From Nitrosomonas sp. (GTDB taxonomy: Bacteria; Pseudomonadota; Gammaproteobacteria; Burkholderiales; Nitrosomonadaceae), in NCBI GenBank assembly GCA_019635215.1, contig JAHBZZ010000002.1:282990-346989 (forward strand): a stretch of DNA of 64,000 bases, written 5' to 3'. Of this stretch, positions 9,910 to 19,325 are shown in pieces. Under the pieces are notes generated by a model. It was given only the letters and a program-made list of their open reading frames with translations, was not told the DNA's origin and ran no database searches. The number at the start of each line of letters is the position of its first letter. The stretch's first letter is position 1. The translations under genes and the position numbers were made by a program.

Positions 9910-10096
9910 AATGGAATTCACTACTCGTTTGCGCATTCGATCCCTCTTGTAACAACGTTCGATTATCTCACTAGCACCGCGCATAATCCTTCACACATGT
10001 AATTAAAAAACGATAATCGGCAGCTTTTTTCTATATTACTTTTTGCAATATTTCCGCTGAACAATCCAGCTCCTTTAAACTCGTTTAGGAAACGCC

Positions 10097-11407
10097 GTGT
10101 CATTTGAAAATCTCAATTTACATCCTTTAATTATTAAAGCCATTCACGAAGCCGGTTATGTCGAACCAACACCGATACAAAAACAAGCCATACCGGAACT
10201 GATCTCCGGCATCGACATCATCGCTTCAGCACAAACTGGCACTGGTAAGACAGCAGCTTTTATGCTTCCAGCACTACATCAGTTAACGACACCCAGCACA
10301 ACAAACAGCCGCGGACCGCGCATTCTGGTTTTAACACCAACCCGTGAATTGGCCGATCAAGTATCCAATGCAGCCAAAAAATATGGCAAATATACCCCCC
10401 GCACGAAAGTTATTAGTATTCTTGGCGGCATGCCTTATCCATTACAAAATAAGCTGTTATCGCAACCTGTCGATATTCTGGTCGCCACACCGGGACGGTT
10501 GATTGATCATATCCGTCGCGGGCGCATTGATTTTTCCCGCCTGCAAACGCTCATTCTGGATGAAGCGGACAGAATGCTTGACATGGGATTCTTAATGGAT
10601 ATTAAACAAATTGTATCCTTCTTACCACAAAGCAGACAGACCGTTTTGTTTTCTGCAACACTCGATCCCGCGATCGAGAAAGTTGCCGCACAATTACTCA
10701 ACACCCCCAAACGGATACAAATAGCAACCCGCCAGACAAGACTTGATCACATCGAACAACGCCTGCACTATGTAGACGACCTCACACACAAAAACAGGCT
10801 TTTGGATCATGTTTTACGTGACACCGGATTAAAACAGGCGATTGTGTTCACAGCTACAAAACGTAACGCCGATATCATTGCAGACAATTTATATGCATGC
10901 GGGCACACAGCCGCAGCACTGCACGGCGATATGAATCAACGCGAACGTAATCGGACACTGACAAAACTCAGAAAGGGCGATCTGCGTATACTCGTAGCTA
11001 CCGATGTTGCCGCACGAGGAATCGATATTTCCGATATCACGCATGTCATCAATTTTGATTTACCCAAATTCGCCGAAGACTATGTACACCGCATCGGTCG
11101 CACGGGACGAGCCGGCGCAGCCGGCATTGCCGTTTCTTTCGCTTCCAGTAAAGACAATATCCATTTAAAGCGCATCGAACGCTACACAGGGCACTCCATT
11201 GCTTCACACATCATTCCCGGCCTTGAACCGCGCAACAAAACCGGTCGGCATAATGACGGTATCAAAAAAAGCAACGCTCCGGCATACCGCAAAGGCAAAC
11301 ATTCAACTAGTGCCACTCTGAATAAACGGCAGAACGCTAATCCACATTTCATGCGCGCGCCCAAGGTAACACGATCGACAGCCAATAGAAGTGGTTTAGG
11401 AAAATAA
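10097..11407 (+). CDS. rhlE: ATP-dependent RNA helicase, RhlE-type DEAD-box protein
   Basis: Cytoplasmic DEAD-box RNA helicase of 436 residues, of the class that remodels RNA in ribosome assembly and RNA decay. All motifs are visible in order: Q motif PTPIQKQAIPELI (~24), motif I AQTGTGKTAA (~44), Ia PTRELA, motif II DEADRM (~154), motif III SAT (~186), and motif VI HRIGRTGRAG (~333). The C-terminal tail from about residue 375 is basic and Lys/Arg/Asn-rich, as in RhlE proteins. The start is GTG at 10097, placed 7 nt after an AGGA ribosome-binding site. It is a single-gene unit behind a long leader. Exact assignment among RhlE/RhlB paralogues is by similarity only. Confidence 0.92.
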   Translation: MSFENLNLHPLIIKAIHEAGYVEPTPIQKQAIPELISGIDIIASAQTGTGKTAAFMLPALHQLTTPSTTNSRGPRILVLTPTRELADQVSNAAKKYGKYTPRTKVISILGGMPYPLQNKLLSQPVDILVATPGRLIDHIRRGRIDFSRLQTLILDEADRMLDMGFLMDIKQIVSFLPQSRQTVLFSATLDPAIEKVAAQLLNTPKRIQIATRQTRLDHIEQRLHYVDDLTHKNRLLDHVLRDTGLKQAIVFTATKRNADIIADNLYACGHTAAALHGDMNQRERNRTLTKLRKGDLRILVATDVAARGIDISDITHVINFDLPKFAEDYVHRIGRTGRAGAAGIAVSFASSKDNIHLKRIERYTGHSIASHIIPGLEPRNKTGRHNDGIKKSNAPAYRKGKHSTSATLNKRQNANPHFMRAPKVTRSTANRSGLGK

Positions 11408-11578
11408 CACTACAATAAACGAGCCTGTCAGTTGCATTTTATTTTTTCACCGTTCAATGGCTCCAAGCGACGATTAAACCCAGGCAATGACAAAGTGATT
11501 AACGTCACCCTACCTAAAAGTCAACTGCGGGCTATAAAAAAGACGTTCACAATTCATACTGTGAATGCCTGCAAACTG

Positions 11579-11614
11579 TAAAAAGACCGGGCCTCCCTTC
11601 TCCAGATGGAGGCC
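11579..11614 (-). terminator. intrinsic terminator downstream of hemJ
   Basis: On the minus strand a perfect 7-bp stem GGCCTCC/GGAGGCC (11608-11614 with 11590-11596, 11-nt loop) is followed within four bases by a TCTTTTT tract. It lies about 70 nt beyond the hemJ stop codon. No T-run exists on the other strand, so it serves the minus-strand transcript. Confidence 0.6.
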
Positions 11615-11685
11615 ACAGGTTAACAGATCACATCAAAACCGATCCTGTATGAAGCCGCAACGAATGGAATACTTACGACACGCAG

Positions 11686-12105
11686 CTAAAACAAAGCCGG
11701 CTTGACAACCACCAGGATTACAACCGCAAATAGGATCAGCACCGGAAATTCATTAAAAAGGCGATAAAAAACATGACTATGTTGATTAATATCGTATTTA
11801 AATGCTGATACAAATTTACCGCAGTAATAATGATATATGATGAGTATCACCACCAGTGCCAACTTGGCATAAAGCCAATTCCCTGAAAAACCGTATCCCA
11901 GCCATAACCATACCCCAAAAATAACTGTCAGCACCGCGCTTGGCGTCATAATGCCATAAAACAGCTTGCGCTCCATGACTTTGAAACGTTCTTTCCCCGG
12001 TGTATCCTCACACATCGCATGATAAACAAACAAACGCGGTAGGTAGAACAATCCGGAGAACCAGGTGACCATAAAGATAATATGCAGCGACTTTATCCAG
12101 AGCAT
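11686..12105 (-). CDS. hemJ: protoporphyrinogen IX oxidase HemJ (UPF0093 family)
   Basis: Small integral membrane protein (139 residues, four hydrophobic segments) that oxidises protoporphyrinogen IX to protoporphyrin IX in haem synthesis in bacteria lacking HemG or HemY. The N terminus MLWIKSLHIIFMVTWFSGLF with the conserved histidine in helix 1, the LPRLFVYH motif and the YAKLALVVIL segment near residue 80 are typical. Haem demand would be high in a cytochrome-rich ammonia oxidiser. It lies 65 bp after the dodecin gene on the same strand and is followed by its own terminator. Confidence 0.9.
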   Translation of the reverse strand: MLWIKSLHIIFMVTWFSGLFYLPRLFVYHAMCEDTPGKERFKVMERKLFYGIMTPSAVLTVIFGVWLWLGYGFSGNWLYAKLALVVILIIYHYYCGKFVSAFKYDINQHSHVFYRLFNEFPVLILFAVVILVVVKPALF

Positions 12106-12170
12106 TTCGTTTTCGTCTTTGAATAGCGTTATGATTTCCAGTAATTCGTTAAATAATCATATTTGATCCA

Positions 12171-12380
12171 TCAATCCCGTAGTGTGAAGCCGACCTTGAT
12201 CGTAACTTGCCAGTACTTGATTTCCCCTTCTTCAATGTGCCCGCGGGTTTCAATCACCTCAAACCAGCGCATCCCTTGAACCGTTTTTGCTGCACGCGCT
12301 ATGGCGTTCTCAATCGCATCCTGCATACCGGTCGCCGATGAACCAGTAAGCTCCATGATTTTATAAATATGGTCCGACAT
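12171..12380 (-). CDS. dodecin family flavin-binding protein
   Basis: Small 69-residue protein of the dodecin family, which forms hollow dodecamers that bind pairs of flavins and buffer free riboflavin/FMN. The segment around the flavin-stacking tryptophan ([11 protein letters not shown], Trp39) and the C-terminal VTIKVGFTL strand match the family. A strong ribosome-binding site (AGAGAGG, 5 nt before ATG) precedes it. It may share a transcript with hemJ. The physiological role in this organism is not evident. Confidence 0.92.
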   Translation of the reverse strand: MSDHIYKIMELTGSSATGMQDAIENAIARAAKTVQGMRWFEVIETRGHIEEGEIKYWQVTIKVGFTLRD

Positions 12381-12666
12381 TTTTCACCTCTCTTTTATAG
12401 AAATTAGCTTTACAGTATACCTAAATTGAGGAGTTATCAAATCGGCTCACATCCAATCTGCTCCATACGGAACCACAATCTGTGTAAATTGAGAAAACGG
12501 TTATATGCTAGAATCTGATCAATTATTAGACGAATCCGGCAGAATTGCCGGTAATAGTCACGATGTATTTTTCAGCGGATTGCAGAAAATACCCTAAATC
12601 ACTTTCCCTGTTTGAAAGGAAATAAACAAGCATTTATCAAAATTTAATTAGTAAGCCATATTTGTC
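12381..12666. other. divergent intergenic region
   Basis: This 286-bp region separates the dodecin gene (minus) from the peptidase gene (plus). Apart from the dodecin ribosome-binding site I see only A+T-rich sequence and no strong dyad or coding signal. Promoters for both flanking genes are expected here. Confidence 0.4.
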
Positions 12667-13203
12667 ATGAAATCACGAAAAAAACATCTATACCCTTTGT
12701 TTACCGTTTTGTTGGGTTTATCAACATTTCTCTTATCGACAACTGCCGTTAAAGCAAGCAAACCGATTTACGGCTATCTAGAACCTGTAACACTGATCAC
12801 ACAACAGATCACCTTAACAGCTAAACTGGATACAGGCGCCGAAACAGCCTCAATTTCAGCAAAAAATATACTGCTTTACGAAATAAATGGACAGGAGTAC
12901 GCAAGCTTCACCGTTTCTCATCCCGAATTGGAACAGCCCATTCACTACAATTTACCGATTGTACGGCATGCCAGAATCAAGAAACGCGCGGGTGAGCATA
13001 CTCAAAAAAACAGGCATCATTCCCGTCCGGTTGTCCGTATACCTATTCATTTTGATGGCAAACCGCACCATATTATGGTCAACTTGACTGATCGCTCTCA
13101 TTTCTCGACACCGATGCTGCTCGGCAGAAAAGCTTTAAAAAAACTGAATGCTGTTGTTGACAGCACGAAGAAAAATACATTGCTACAAAAAACTGACAGT
13201 TAG
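12667..13203 (+). CDS. secreted retropepsin-like aspartic peptidase (PF05618, 'ATP-dependent zinc protease' family)
   Basis: The 178-residue protein begins with a signal peptide (basic MKSRKKH, hydrophobic LFTVLLGLSTFLLSTTAVKA, cleavage near residue 31). The mature part carries the KLDTGAETAS motif near residue 54, the retropepsin-like active-site Asp-Thr-Gly, and the LLGRKALKKL segment near residue 152, both typical of this family. Members were long named ATP-dependent zinc proteases and are often linked to RimK; the motif argues for an aspartic peptidase fold. Here it would be periplasmic and has no RimK neighbour, so its substrate is unknown. Confidence 0.82.
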   Translation: MKSRKKHLYPLFTVLLGLSTFLLSTTAVKASKPIYGYLEPVTLITQQITLTAKLDTGAETASISAKNILLYEINGQEYASFTVSHPELEQPIHYNLPIVRHARIKKRAGEHTQKNRHHSRPVVRIPIHFDGKPHHIMVNLTDRSHFSTPMLLGRKALKKLNAVVDSTKKNTLLQKTDS

Positions 13204-13224
13204 GAAACCGGATACAAGCCACGG

Positions 13225-13246
13225 AAAAGACGGGCGTTTGCCCGTC
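13225..13246. terminator. intrinsic terminator between convergent genes
   Basis: A perfect 7-bp stem GACGGGC/GCCCGTC with the 4-nt loop gttt (13229-13246). Read on the minus strand it is followed by TTTT, 45 nt beyond the stop of the 1179-codon gene. It may also stop the plus-strand transcript of the peptidase, though the T-tract there is poor. Confidence 0.6.
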
Positions 13247-13290
13247 CTTAGAACCTGTTCAAGATCTTACTCAATTACAACACAGCTGAA

Positions 13291-16200
13291 TCATTCCCTT
13301 TCAAGACAACGCTTGATCCATCGGCCGGTTAATTTTTCCTGCACAGTATTTTGCCGCAGACGCGACGCCAATCCGGCGAAATCGACCTGATCCAGCGGCT
13401 GATCCTGATTAAAACAGGAGAACACATAAGTCACTTCACCCGTCTGCGGATCTTTATGCGGTTGCAGACATTGCGCGCAGATTTCTTTCATCATGCATTG
13501 CATCGGCGAATTGATCGAACCTATCGCAAAATGTCCGGCTTTCAGATACGGCTTTAACCGGTCATACCGCGCCGCGCCCACCGCTGCCATCATACGATCG
13601 GAGCCGATTGCAATGATACGGTCGGCTTCAACCATCGGAACAGGTTGGTCACCCAACTGACCATTGCCATAAGCGGCCATCGCTTCAACAATATTACCGA
13701 CGAATTGTTTATCGCCCGGTCTGTCCGGTTGAAACCCCGGTGCTTCATCACAGCACCAGACAACTGTATCAGCTGCCGCTTCGATCTCCGCCACTTTGTA
13801 ACGGTCAACCAGTTTTTTATATCCGGCAAAATAAAGCACTCTGGATCCCGCAGCACGCGCTGCCGCACCAATGGAAAAAAGCACCGCATTACCCAGACCG
13901 CCGCCGACCAGTATCACTGTTTCTCCTGACTCGATTTCAGTTGGTGTACCTGTCGGCCCCATCAGGATGACCGGCTCACCCGGTTTCAGTAAAGTACATA
14001 AATCCGCAGAACCGCCCATTTCCAACGCGATCAATGACACCAATCCTTGCGAAATATCGACCGAAGCACCGGTTAATGCAATGCCTTCCATGGCCAACCG
14101 TGTATCATTGACCACAGGCGCAAGCGATGCGTAATTCTGGAACCGGTAAAACTGTCCCGGATGAAAACGTTCCGCAGCTAAAGGCGCATGCACCACCACT
14201 TCAACAATATTCGGCGTCAACCGCTCTACTTTATGGACCGTCGGCCGCAGTTGCTGATTGAATACCGAGAAAAACTGTTCTGCCGTTTTCTCAGAAAACG
14301 GTTCAATCTTTCCGAGTACATGATCGACCACCGGATACCCCTGCTTGGCGCTGGACATGGCTTTTACGACATTTCCCGAATACGAAGGATGCAAATCACC
14401 AAAGAAACTGATGAAACGACCATCTTGCGCATCTTTGTAATAACTCAGCAATACCGAGGCTGTACCCGATTTTGGATTTCCATAGGCGGGTTTAACAGGT
14501 TTGCCTTCTTCATCGCACGCGGCGAAATAACGACCGTCGAGTCTGTACGTATTTTCATCTTCCCTTGCCAGCACCGTATTGGGCTGCGTCCCAGCCGCAA
14601 CGAGCAATGCCCGTGCCGGTAATTCAACTTCTGCGGCTGTATTCCAGTTTCCCGTATCATCACGCTTTTGCACTATGAAATGGACAGATCGCACATGATC
14701 CCATTGATCGACATTCACACGGCTCGGTGTTAATCCTTCGGCAAACCAGATACCCTCTTCCAAGGCTTTTTCGACTTCCTCATGGTTCAGCGTATAAGAC
14801 GGACTATCGATTAAACGTTTGCGATAGGCTATCGTCGCTCCTCCCCAGGACTGCAACAATGAGAGAATATCCGCTTCGCGCCCTTCGCTTGCGGCGGCTG
14901 CACGTTCGGCACGAATAGTACGCGCATGCCTCAGGAACTCGCCAGCGATTTCGACTTCCTCCTCATCCCAGATCGCACGAATCGCCGCCTCCCCCTGAAC
15001 AGCAGATAACAACTCGTAGCGCTGCAAGAATTTTTCAACCTGCACCGGATAATACGCCAGCGCCTCAGTTGCCGTATCAATCGCAGTCAAACCACCACCG
15101 ATCACGATCACCGGCAAACGCAGCTGCATATTGGCGATTGAATCCCGTTGTGCAGCACCGGTCAGCTGCAGTGCCATCAGAAAATCAGAAGCGGCGCGCA
15201 CACCGCGTGCCAGACCATTCGGTAAATCCAGCACTGTCGGCTTACCCGCACCGGCCGCGAGCGCAACATGATCAAAGCCCATAGCAAACGCATCATCCGT
15301 TGTCAATGTACCGCCGAAACGTACCCCGCCAAATAGTGCAAACTGATCTCTTCGTTCAAGCAACAATCTGATCAGCTTCAGAAAGTTCTTGTTCCAGCGT
15401 ACTGTAATGCCATACTCTGCCACGCCGCCAAAACCACCAGGCATGCGCTCATCCAGACTCTCCTCCAAATCATTGGCGTCATAAATTGCTTCGAAAGGTA
15501 CGCGCCCGCCTCTCATATCGACACCGGAAAGATGCTCCGGCAGAGGCTCTATTTTGAGCCCATCAATGCCGACCACGGTATGCCCTTCGTTCATCAGATG
15601 ATGCGCCAGCGTATACCCTGCAGGCCCCATACCAACGACGAGCACTTTCTTACCTGACAGTGGCTTGGGCACGGGCCGTCTCAGATTCAGCGGATTCCAG
15701 CGTGTCAGTAAGCTGTAAATTTCATAACCCCAGGGCAGTGCCAAGACATCTTTCAGAGTGCGTGTTTCCGCCTGAGGAATATCAACCGGATCCTGCTTCT
15801 GATAGATACAGGATTTCATGCAGTCATTACAGATGCGATGGCCGGTACCCGCACACATCGGATTATCTAATACAATCATCGCCAGACTGCCGACAGCCAC
15901 ACCCTGAGTTTTCAGTTTATGAAATTCTGAAATACGTTCTTCAAGTGGGCATCCGGCCAGCAATGCGCCGAGCTCGCTTTTCTTGAACGGCGCCGGCTCA
16001 TCCGCGGATTTGGGCTTATCTCTTAAACCTTTTGAGCAGGAATCCTTGCCCTGTTCATGACACCAGATGCAGTAATTCGCCTCATCCAAAGCTCCCACCA
16101 GATCGGTGCCCTGATCGGTCAATGCAAAACCGTTACGCTGCCTCAAATGGCCTAGCCGATGCAAAGGAAAACCGTTCGATTCATCTGTCTCCAAGGTGAG

Positions 16201-16830
16201 TAAATGCTGAAAATCCAGTTTGGCGGGTGATTTGAACAAAATGCCGTCCTGCGTGTGTACCTGACCATCAGGCGTTCTCAACGCCCAAGCGGCATAGTGC
16301 AGCGCTTTTTTCAAACACGCCTCATTCGCGGCCTCATCTTCCATCCATTGTGTGACATAAGTGGCGAACACCAGCTCCGAAAATGGTGTACCAAATTCAG
16401 CGGCTAGTTCTTTCTCCAAAGCCGGACCGTCAATTCCAGTCAGTTCATCCGCGCTGACTTTACTTTTTGCACGCCGCTGAACAAATTGTCGTTTACAGAA
16501 ATAGAGCGGTGCCAGCTCATGATGTTTTGCCGACAATGCTTTGATTTCATTTTCGATATGAAACAATTTTGCAATAAAATCATCCAGCCACGGCGCGATT
16601 TCAATCAACAATGCCGACTCATCTTTGGGTTGCAGAATATCCGGTTGTGCACGCGCAATTCTCAGTTTCTCGCACAACGATACATCACCTTCATTGAGAT
16701 AATCCAAAAATGTCTGATCCAGCTTGAATAAACCATCGCGCCGATACAGATCGGACACCGTCATGTTAAATCGGAAATCCGGAACGCGAACAGCTGATCG
16801 ATTAAGGAATATTGAATCCAAAGTTGTCAT
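13291..16830 (-). CDS. large multidomain FAD/NAD(P) and Fe-S oxidoreductase (GltD-like plus PyrK/FNR-like modules)
   Basis: A 1179-residue flavo/iron-sulfur protein. Its N-terminal ~250 residues match nothing I recognise. A cysteine cluster follows (CIWCHEQGKDSC near 252-264, then C-x7-C-x2-C-x3-C in the MCAGTGHRICNDCMKSC segment near 325), as in GltD-type proteins. A dinucleotide fold starts at VLVVGMGPAGY near 395 and a second at VIVIGGGLTAID near 573. From about 855 there is a ferredoxin-reductase module (PGQFYRFQNY, then VILVGGGLGNAVLF near 968) and a PyrK-type cysteine set near 1113 (CMMKEICAQC plus a later Cys). It is the last gene of the cys operon, 95 bp after cysN. No CysJ is present, so it is a good candidate electron donor for CysI; that role is an inference. 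Confidence 0.8.
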   Translation of the reverse strand: MTTLDSIFLNRSAVRVPDFRFNMTVSDLYRRDGLFKLDQTFLDYLNEGDVSLCEKLRIARAQPDILQPKDESALLIEIAPWLDDFIAKLFHIENEIKALSAKHHELAPLYFCKRQFVQRRAKSKVSADELTGIDGPALEKELAAEFGTPFSELVFATYVTQWMEDEAANEACLKKALHYAAWALRTPDGQVHTQDGILFKSPAKLDFQHLLTLETDESNGFPLHRLGHLRQRNGFALTDQGTDLVGALDEANYCIWCHEQGKDSCSKGLRDKPKSADEPAPFKKSELGALLAGCPLEERISEFHKLKTQGVAVGSLAMIVLDNPMCAGTGHRICNDCMKSCIYQKQDPVDIPQAETRTLKDVLALPWGYEIYSLLTRWNPLNLRRPVPKPLSGKKVLVVGMGPAGYTLAHHLMNEGHTVVGIDGLKIEPLPEHLSGVDMRGGRVPFEAIYDANDLEESLDERMPGGFGGVAEYGITVRWNKNFLKLIRLLLERRDQFALFGGVRFGGTLTTDDAFAMGFDHVALAAGAGKPTVLDLPNGLARGVRAASDFLMALQLTGAAQRDSIANMQLRLPVIVIGGGLTAIDTATEALAYYPVQVEKFLQRYELLSAVQGEAAIRAIWDEEEVEIAGEFLRHARTIRAERAAAASEGREADILSLLQSWGGATIAYRKRLIDSPSYTLNHEEVEKALEEGIWFAEGLTPSRVNVDQWDHVRSVHFIVQKRDDTGNWNTAAEVELPARALLVAAGTQPNTVLAREDENTYRLDGRYFAACDEEGKPVKPAYGNPKSGTASVLLSYYKDAQDGRFISFFGDLHPSYSGNVVKAMSSAKQGYPVVDHVLGKIEPFSEKTAEQFFSVFNQQLRPTVHKVERLTPNIVEVVVHAPLAAERFHPGQFYRFQNYASLAPVVNDTRLAMEGIALTGASVDISQGLVSLIALEMGGSADLCTLLKPGEPVILMGPTGTPTEIESGETVILVGGGLGNAVLFSIGAAARAAGSRVLYFAGYKKLVDRYKVAEIEAAADTVVWCCDEAPGFQPDRPGDKQFVGNIVEAMAAYGNGQLGDQPVPMVEADRIIAIGSDRMMAAVGAARYDRLKPYLKAGHFAIGSINSPMQCMMKEICAQCLQPHKDPQTGEVTYVFSCFNQDQPLDQVDFAGLASRLRQNTVQEKLTGRWIKRCLERE

Positions 16831-16925
16831 AGGTTAATAAGATTTATATTACGAGAATAAAATGATTATAGGATCACGAATTTATGGAAAAACTGATAAC
16901 CTCCAGGCCTGACGGCACGCTTGAA

Positions 16926-18209
16926 TTAATTCCCTGAAGTGCAAATCATGCCAGCTGCAACAGTATTATTGCTGCTTTCATCAATCACAATAAAACAACC
17001 CGTAGCCCTGTTCCGTAAATAATCATCACATACGAGCGGCTGCTGAACTTTAATACCGACACGTGCAATATCATTCATCTTCAATTGTTCAACCGGCTCA
17101 TGCTTCATGGTGTTAACGTCAACGCGATAATCAATCCTGCCAATTCCTGCTTTGACGACCCGGGTCGTATGTTTAATCAGATATTTGCGCGCTGGATCAA
17201 GCGGCTGTTCCGACAACCAACATAACATTGCATCAAAACCCTTAGTGACCTGCGGAATATCCCCGGTTTTTACCAGCGTATCACCGCGCGAAATATCAAG
17301 ATGATCTTCGATGGTCAACGTGACCGATTGCGGTGCATCCGCTTCATGGATATGACCTTCGTATAAAACGATTTCCTTAATACGCGAATTTAACCCTGAC
17401 GGCAACAAAGTTACTGCATCGCCAACACGGATAGAACCAGATTCGATCCGCCCCATATATCCTCTGAAATCGTGCAATTCATTCGTCTGCGGACGACATA
17501 CCCACTGCACTGGAAAACGGAAGTCTTCACAGTTAACATCATGGCTGATCGAAATATTTTCCAGCAGATCCATCAGTGTCGTGCCTTTATACCAGTTCAG
17601 CTTATCGCCGCGTTCGACGACCATATCGCCAAGTAATGCCGACATTGGAATAAAATCGATATGATGCACGTTGAGTCTTTCCGCAAAAGCGGAAAAATCC
17701 TTGCAGATATCATCGAATACAGATTGTGAATAATCAACCAGATCCATCTTGTTAACGGCAACGACCAGGTGTGGAATACCGACCAGACTGGCCAGATACG
17801 CATGACGGCGCGATTGCGTCAGAACCCCTTTACGCGCATCGATAAGAATAATTGCCAGATTGGCTGTCGAAGCCCCTGTCACCATATTCCGCGTATACTG
17901 TTCATGCCCGGGCGTATCCGCAATAATAAACTTGCGTCTGGGTGTCGCAAAATAACGATAAGCAACATCAATGGTGATACCCTGCTCCCGCTCGGCCTGC
18001 AACCCATCCGTCAACAGCGACAAATCAACACCTTCCATGCCGCGTCTGCGTGTAGTATGCGTAATCGCACTCAGTTGATCTTCAAAAATAGATTTCGAAT
18101 CATGCAGCAAACGGCCAATCAAGGTGCTTTTTCCATCATCGACACTGCCGGCGGTTATAAAACGCAACAACTCGGCTTGTTCAAACGGAATTTTTTCGAC
18201 TTCTGACAT
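16926..18209 (-). CDS. cysN: sulfate adenylyltransferase GTP-binding subunit CysN
   Basis: Large subunit of ATP sulfurylase; a GTPase of the EF-Tu type that drives CysD to make adenosine 5'-phosphosulfate. The 427-residue protein shows G1 GSVDDGKSTLIGRLL (~21), G3 DTPGHEQYTRNM (~97) and G4 NKMDLVD (~152), followed by two beta-barrel domains. It ends without the C-terminal CysC (APS kinase) fusion seen in some species, which fits the APS-type CysH in the same operon. It follows cysD by 130 bp, with an AGAAGGA ribosome-binding site. Confidence 0.96.
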   Translation of the reverse strand: MSEVEKIPFEQAELLRFITAGSVDDGKSTLIGRLLHDSKSIFEDQLSAITHTTRRRGMEGVDLSLLTDGLQAEREQGITIDVAYRYFATPRRKFIIADTPGHEQYTRNMVTGASTANLAIILIDARKGVLTQSRRHAYLASLVGIPHLVVAVNKMDLVDYSQSVFDDICKDFSAFAERLNVHHIDFIPMSALLGDMVVERGDKLNWYKGTTLMDLLENISISHDVNCEDFRFPVQWVCRPQTNELHDFRGYMGRIESGSIRVGDAVTLLPSGLNSRIKEIVLYEGHIHEADAPQSVTLTIEDHLDISRGDTLVKTGDIPQVTKGFDAMLCWLSEQPLDPARKYLIKHTTRVVKAGIGRIDYRVDVNTMKHEPVEQLKMNDIARVGIKVQQPLVCDDYLRNRATGCFIVIDESSNNTVAAGMICTSGN

Positions 18210-18339
18210 TTGGATTCCTTCTGGAAATTCATTCCACCGCTATTGAATACAGTACTGGGTTAAAAAAACGAATAACGGATTCTCGATTGACCGTAAGCGC
18301 GGTGATTTCTCAGTCAACTGCTGAATCACAAAAAACAAA

Positions 18340-19245
18340 TCAGAAATAACCCTCTTTCTTGCGCAATTCCATTGAGGCTTCCGAAGTCTGATCGTCCATA
18401 CGTGTGGCACCACGTTCTGTGATGCGCGTCATCGCCGTTTCCGCAATAATATCTTCGACAGTGGCGGCATTCGATGCCACAGGACAGGTACAGCTCATAT
18501 CACCGACAGTGCGAAAACGCACAACCATTCTTTCGGCCTGTTCGCCCGATTTAGGTTGCACCAGATGAGACACTGGCAACAACCCCGCCTCCCGGCGGAT
18601 AACTTCACGTTCGTGGGCAAAATAGATTTCCGGAACTTCCAGTTTCTCGCGCGCAATGTATTCCCAGACATCCAGTTCAGTCCAATTGCTGATGGGAAAA
18701 ACACGAATATTCTCACCCGGATGCGTTCGGGTGTTATATAAATCCCACAGTTCGGGCCGCTGATTTTTCGGATCCCATTGACCAAATTCATCGCGAAAAG
18801 AAAAAATGCGCTCCTTGGCGCGCGCCTTTTCCTCGTCTCTGCGTGCACCACCAATACAGGCATCAAAACTGAATTCAGCAATAGCATCCAGCAAAGTAAC
18901 CGATTGAAATGGATTGCGGCTTTGTGTTTCTGACCGCAGAACAATTCTGCCTTTTTTGATCGAATCCTCAAGGCTGCGTACAATCAGACGTTCACCGAGC
19001 TCTTCAACGCGGTGGTCGCGGAACGCGATTACTTCCGGAAAATTATGCTCGGTATCGATATGCATTAATGGAAATGGAAAACGACCGGGCCGGAACGCTT
19101 TTTCAGCCAAGCGTAACAAAACGATTGAATCCTTACCTCCCGAAAATAATAACACCGGATTGGCGCATTCCGCCGCGACTTCTCGCATGATATGAACGGA
19201 CTCACTTTCCAGTGCATCAAGATGGGTGAAGGGGCGATTACTCAT
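18340..19245 (-). CDS. cysD: sulfate adenylyltransferase small subunit CysD
   Basis: Catalytic subunit of ATP sulfurylase, of the ATP pyrophosphatase (PP-loop) superfamily, converting sulfate and ATP to APS in the cytoplasm. The 301-residue protein has the PP-loop SGGKDSIVLLRLAEKAF near residue 35, the conserved DACIGGARRDEEKARAKER segment near 130, and the C-terminal GYF end typical of CysD. It lies 80 bp after cysH and precedes cysN, its obligate partner. Confidence 0.97.
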   Translation of the reverse strand: MSNRPFTHLDALESESVHIMREVAAECANPVLLFSGGKDSIVLLRLAEKAFRPGRFPFPLMHIDTEHNFPEVIAFRDHRVEELGERLIVRSLEDSIKKGRIVLRSETQSRNPFQSVTLLDAIAEFSFDACIGGARRDEEKARAKERIFSFRDEFGQWDPKNQRPELWDLYNTRTHPGENIRVFPISNWTELDVWEYIAREKLEVPEIYFAHEREVIRREAGLLPVSHLVQPKSGEQAERMVVRFRTVGDMSCTCPVASNAATVEDIIAETAMTRITERGATRMDDQTSEASMELRKKEGYF

Positions 19246-19325
19246 ACTTTTTCTCTCTACTTACAAAAAACCAGCAATGCATCAATTCTGCTGATAGCCA
19301 AATAACCTCAAAATCTGAACCATTT

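Noticed and set aside
13291-16830. Glutamate synthase small subunit (GltD) as the function of the 1179-residue protein
   Set aside because: Only its middle part is GltD-like; the length, the extra reductase module and the cys operon context do not fit glutamate synthase, and no GltB gene is nearby.
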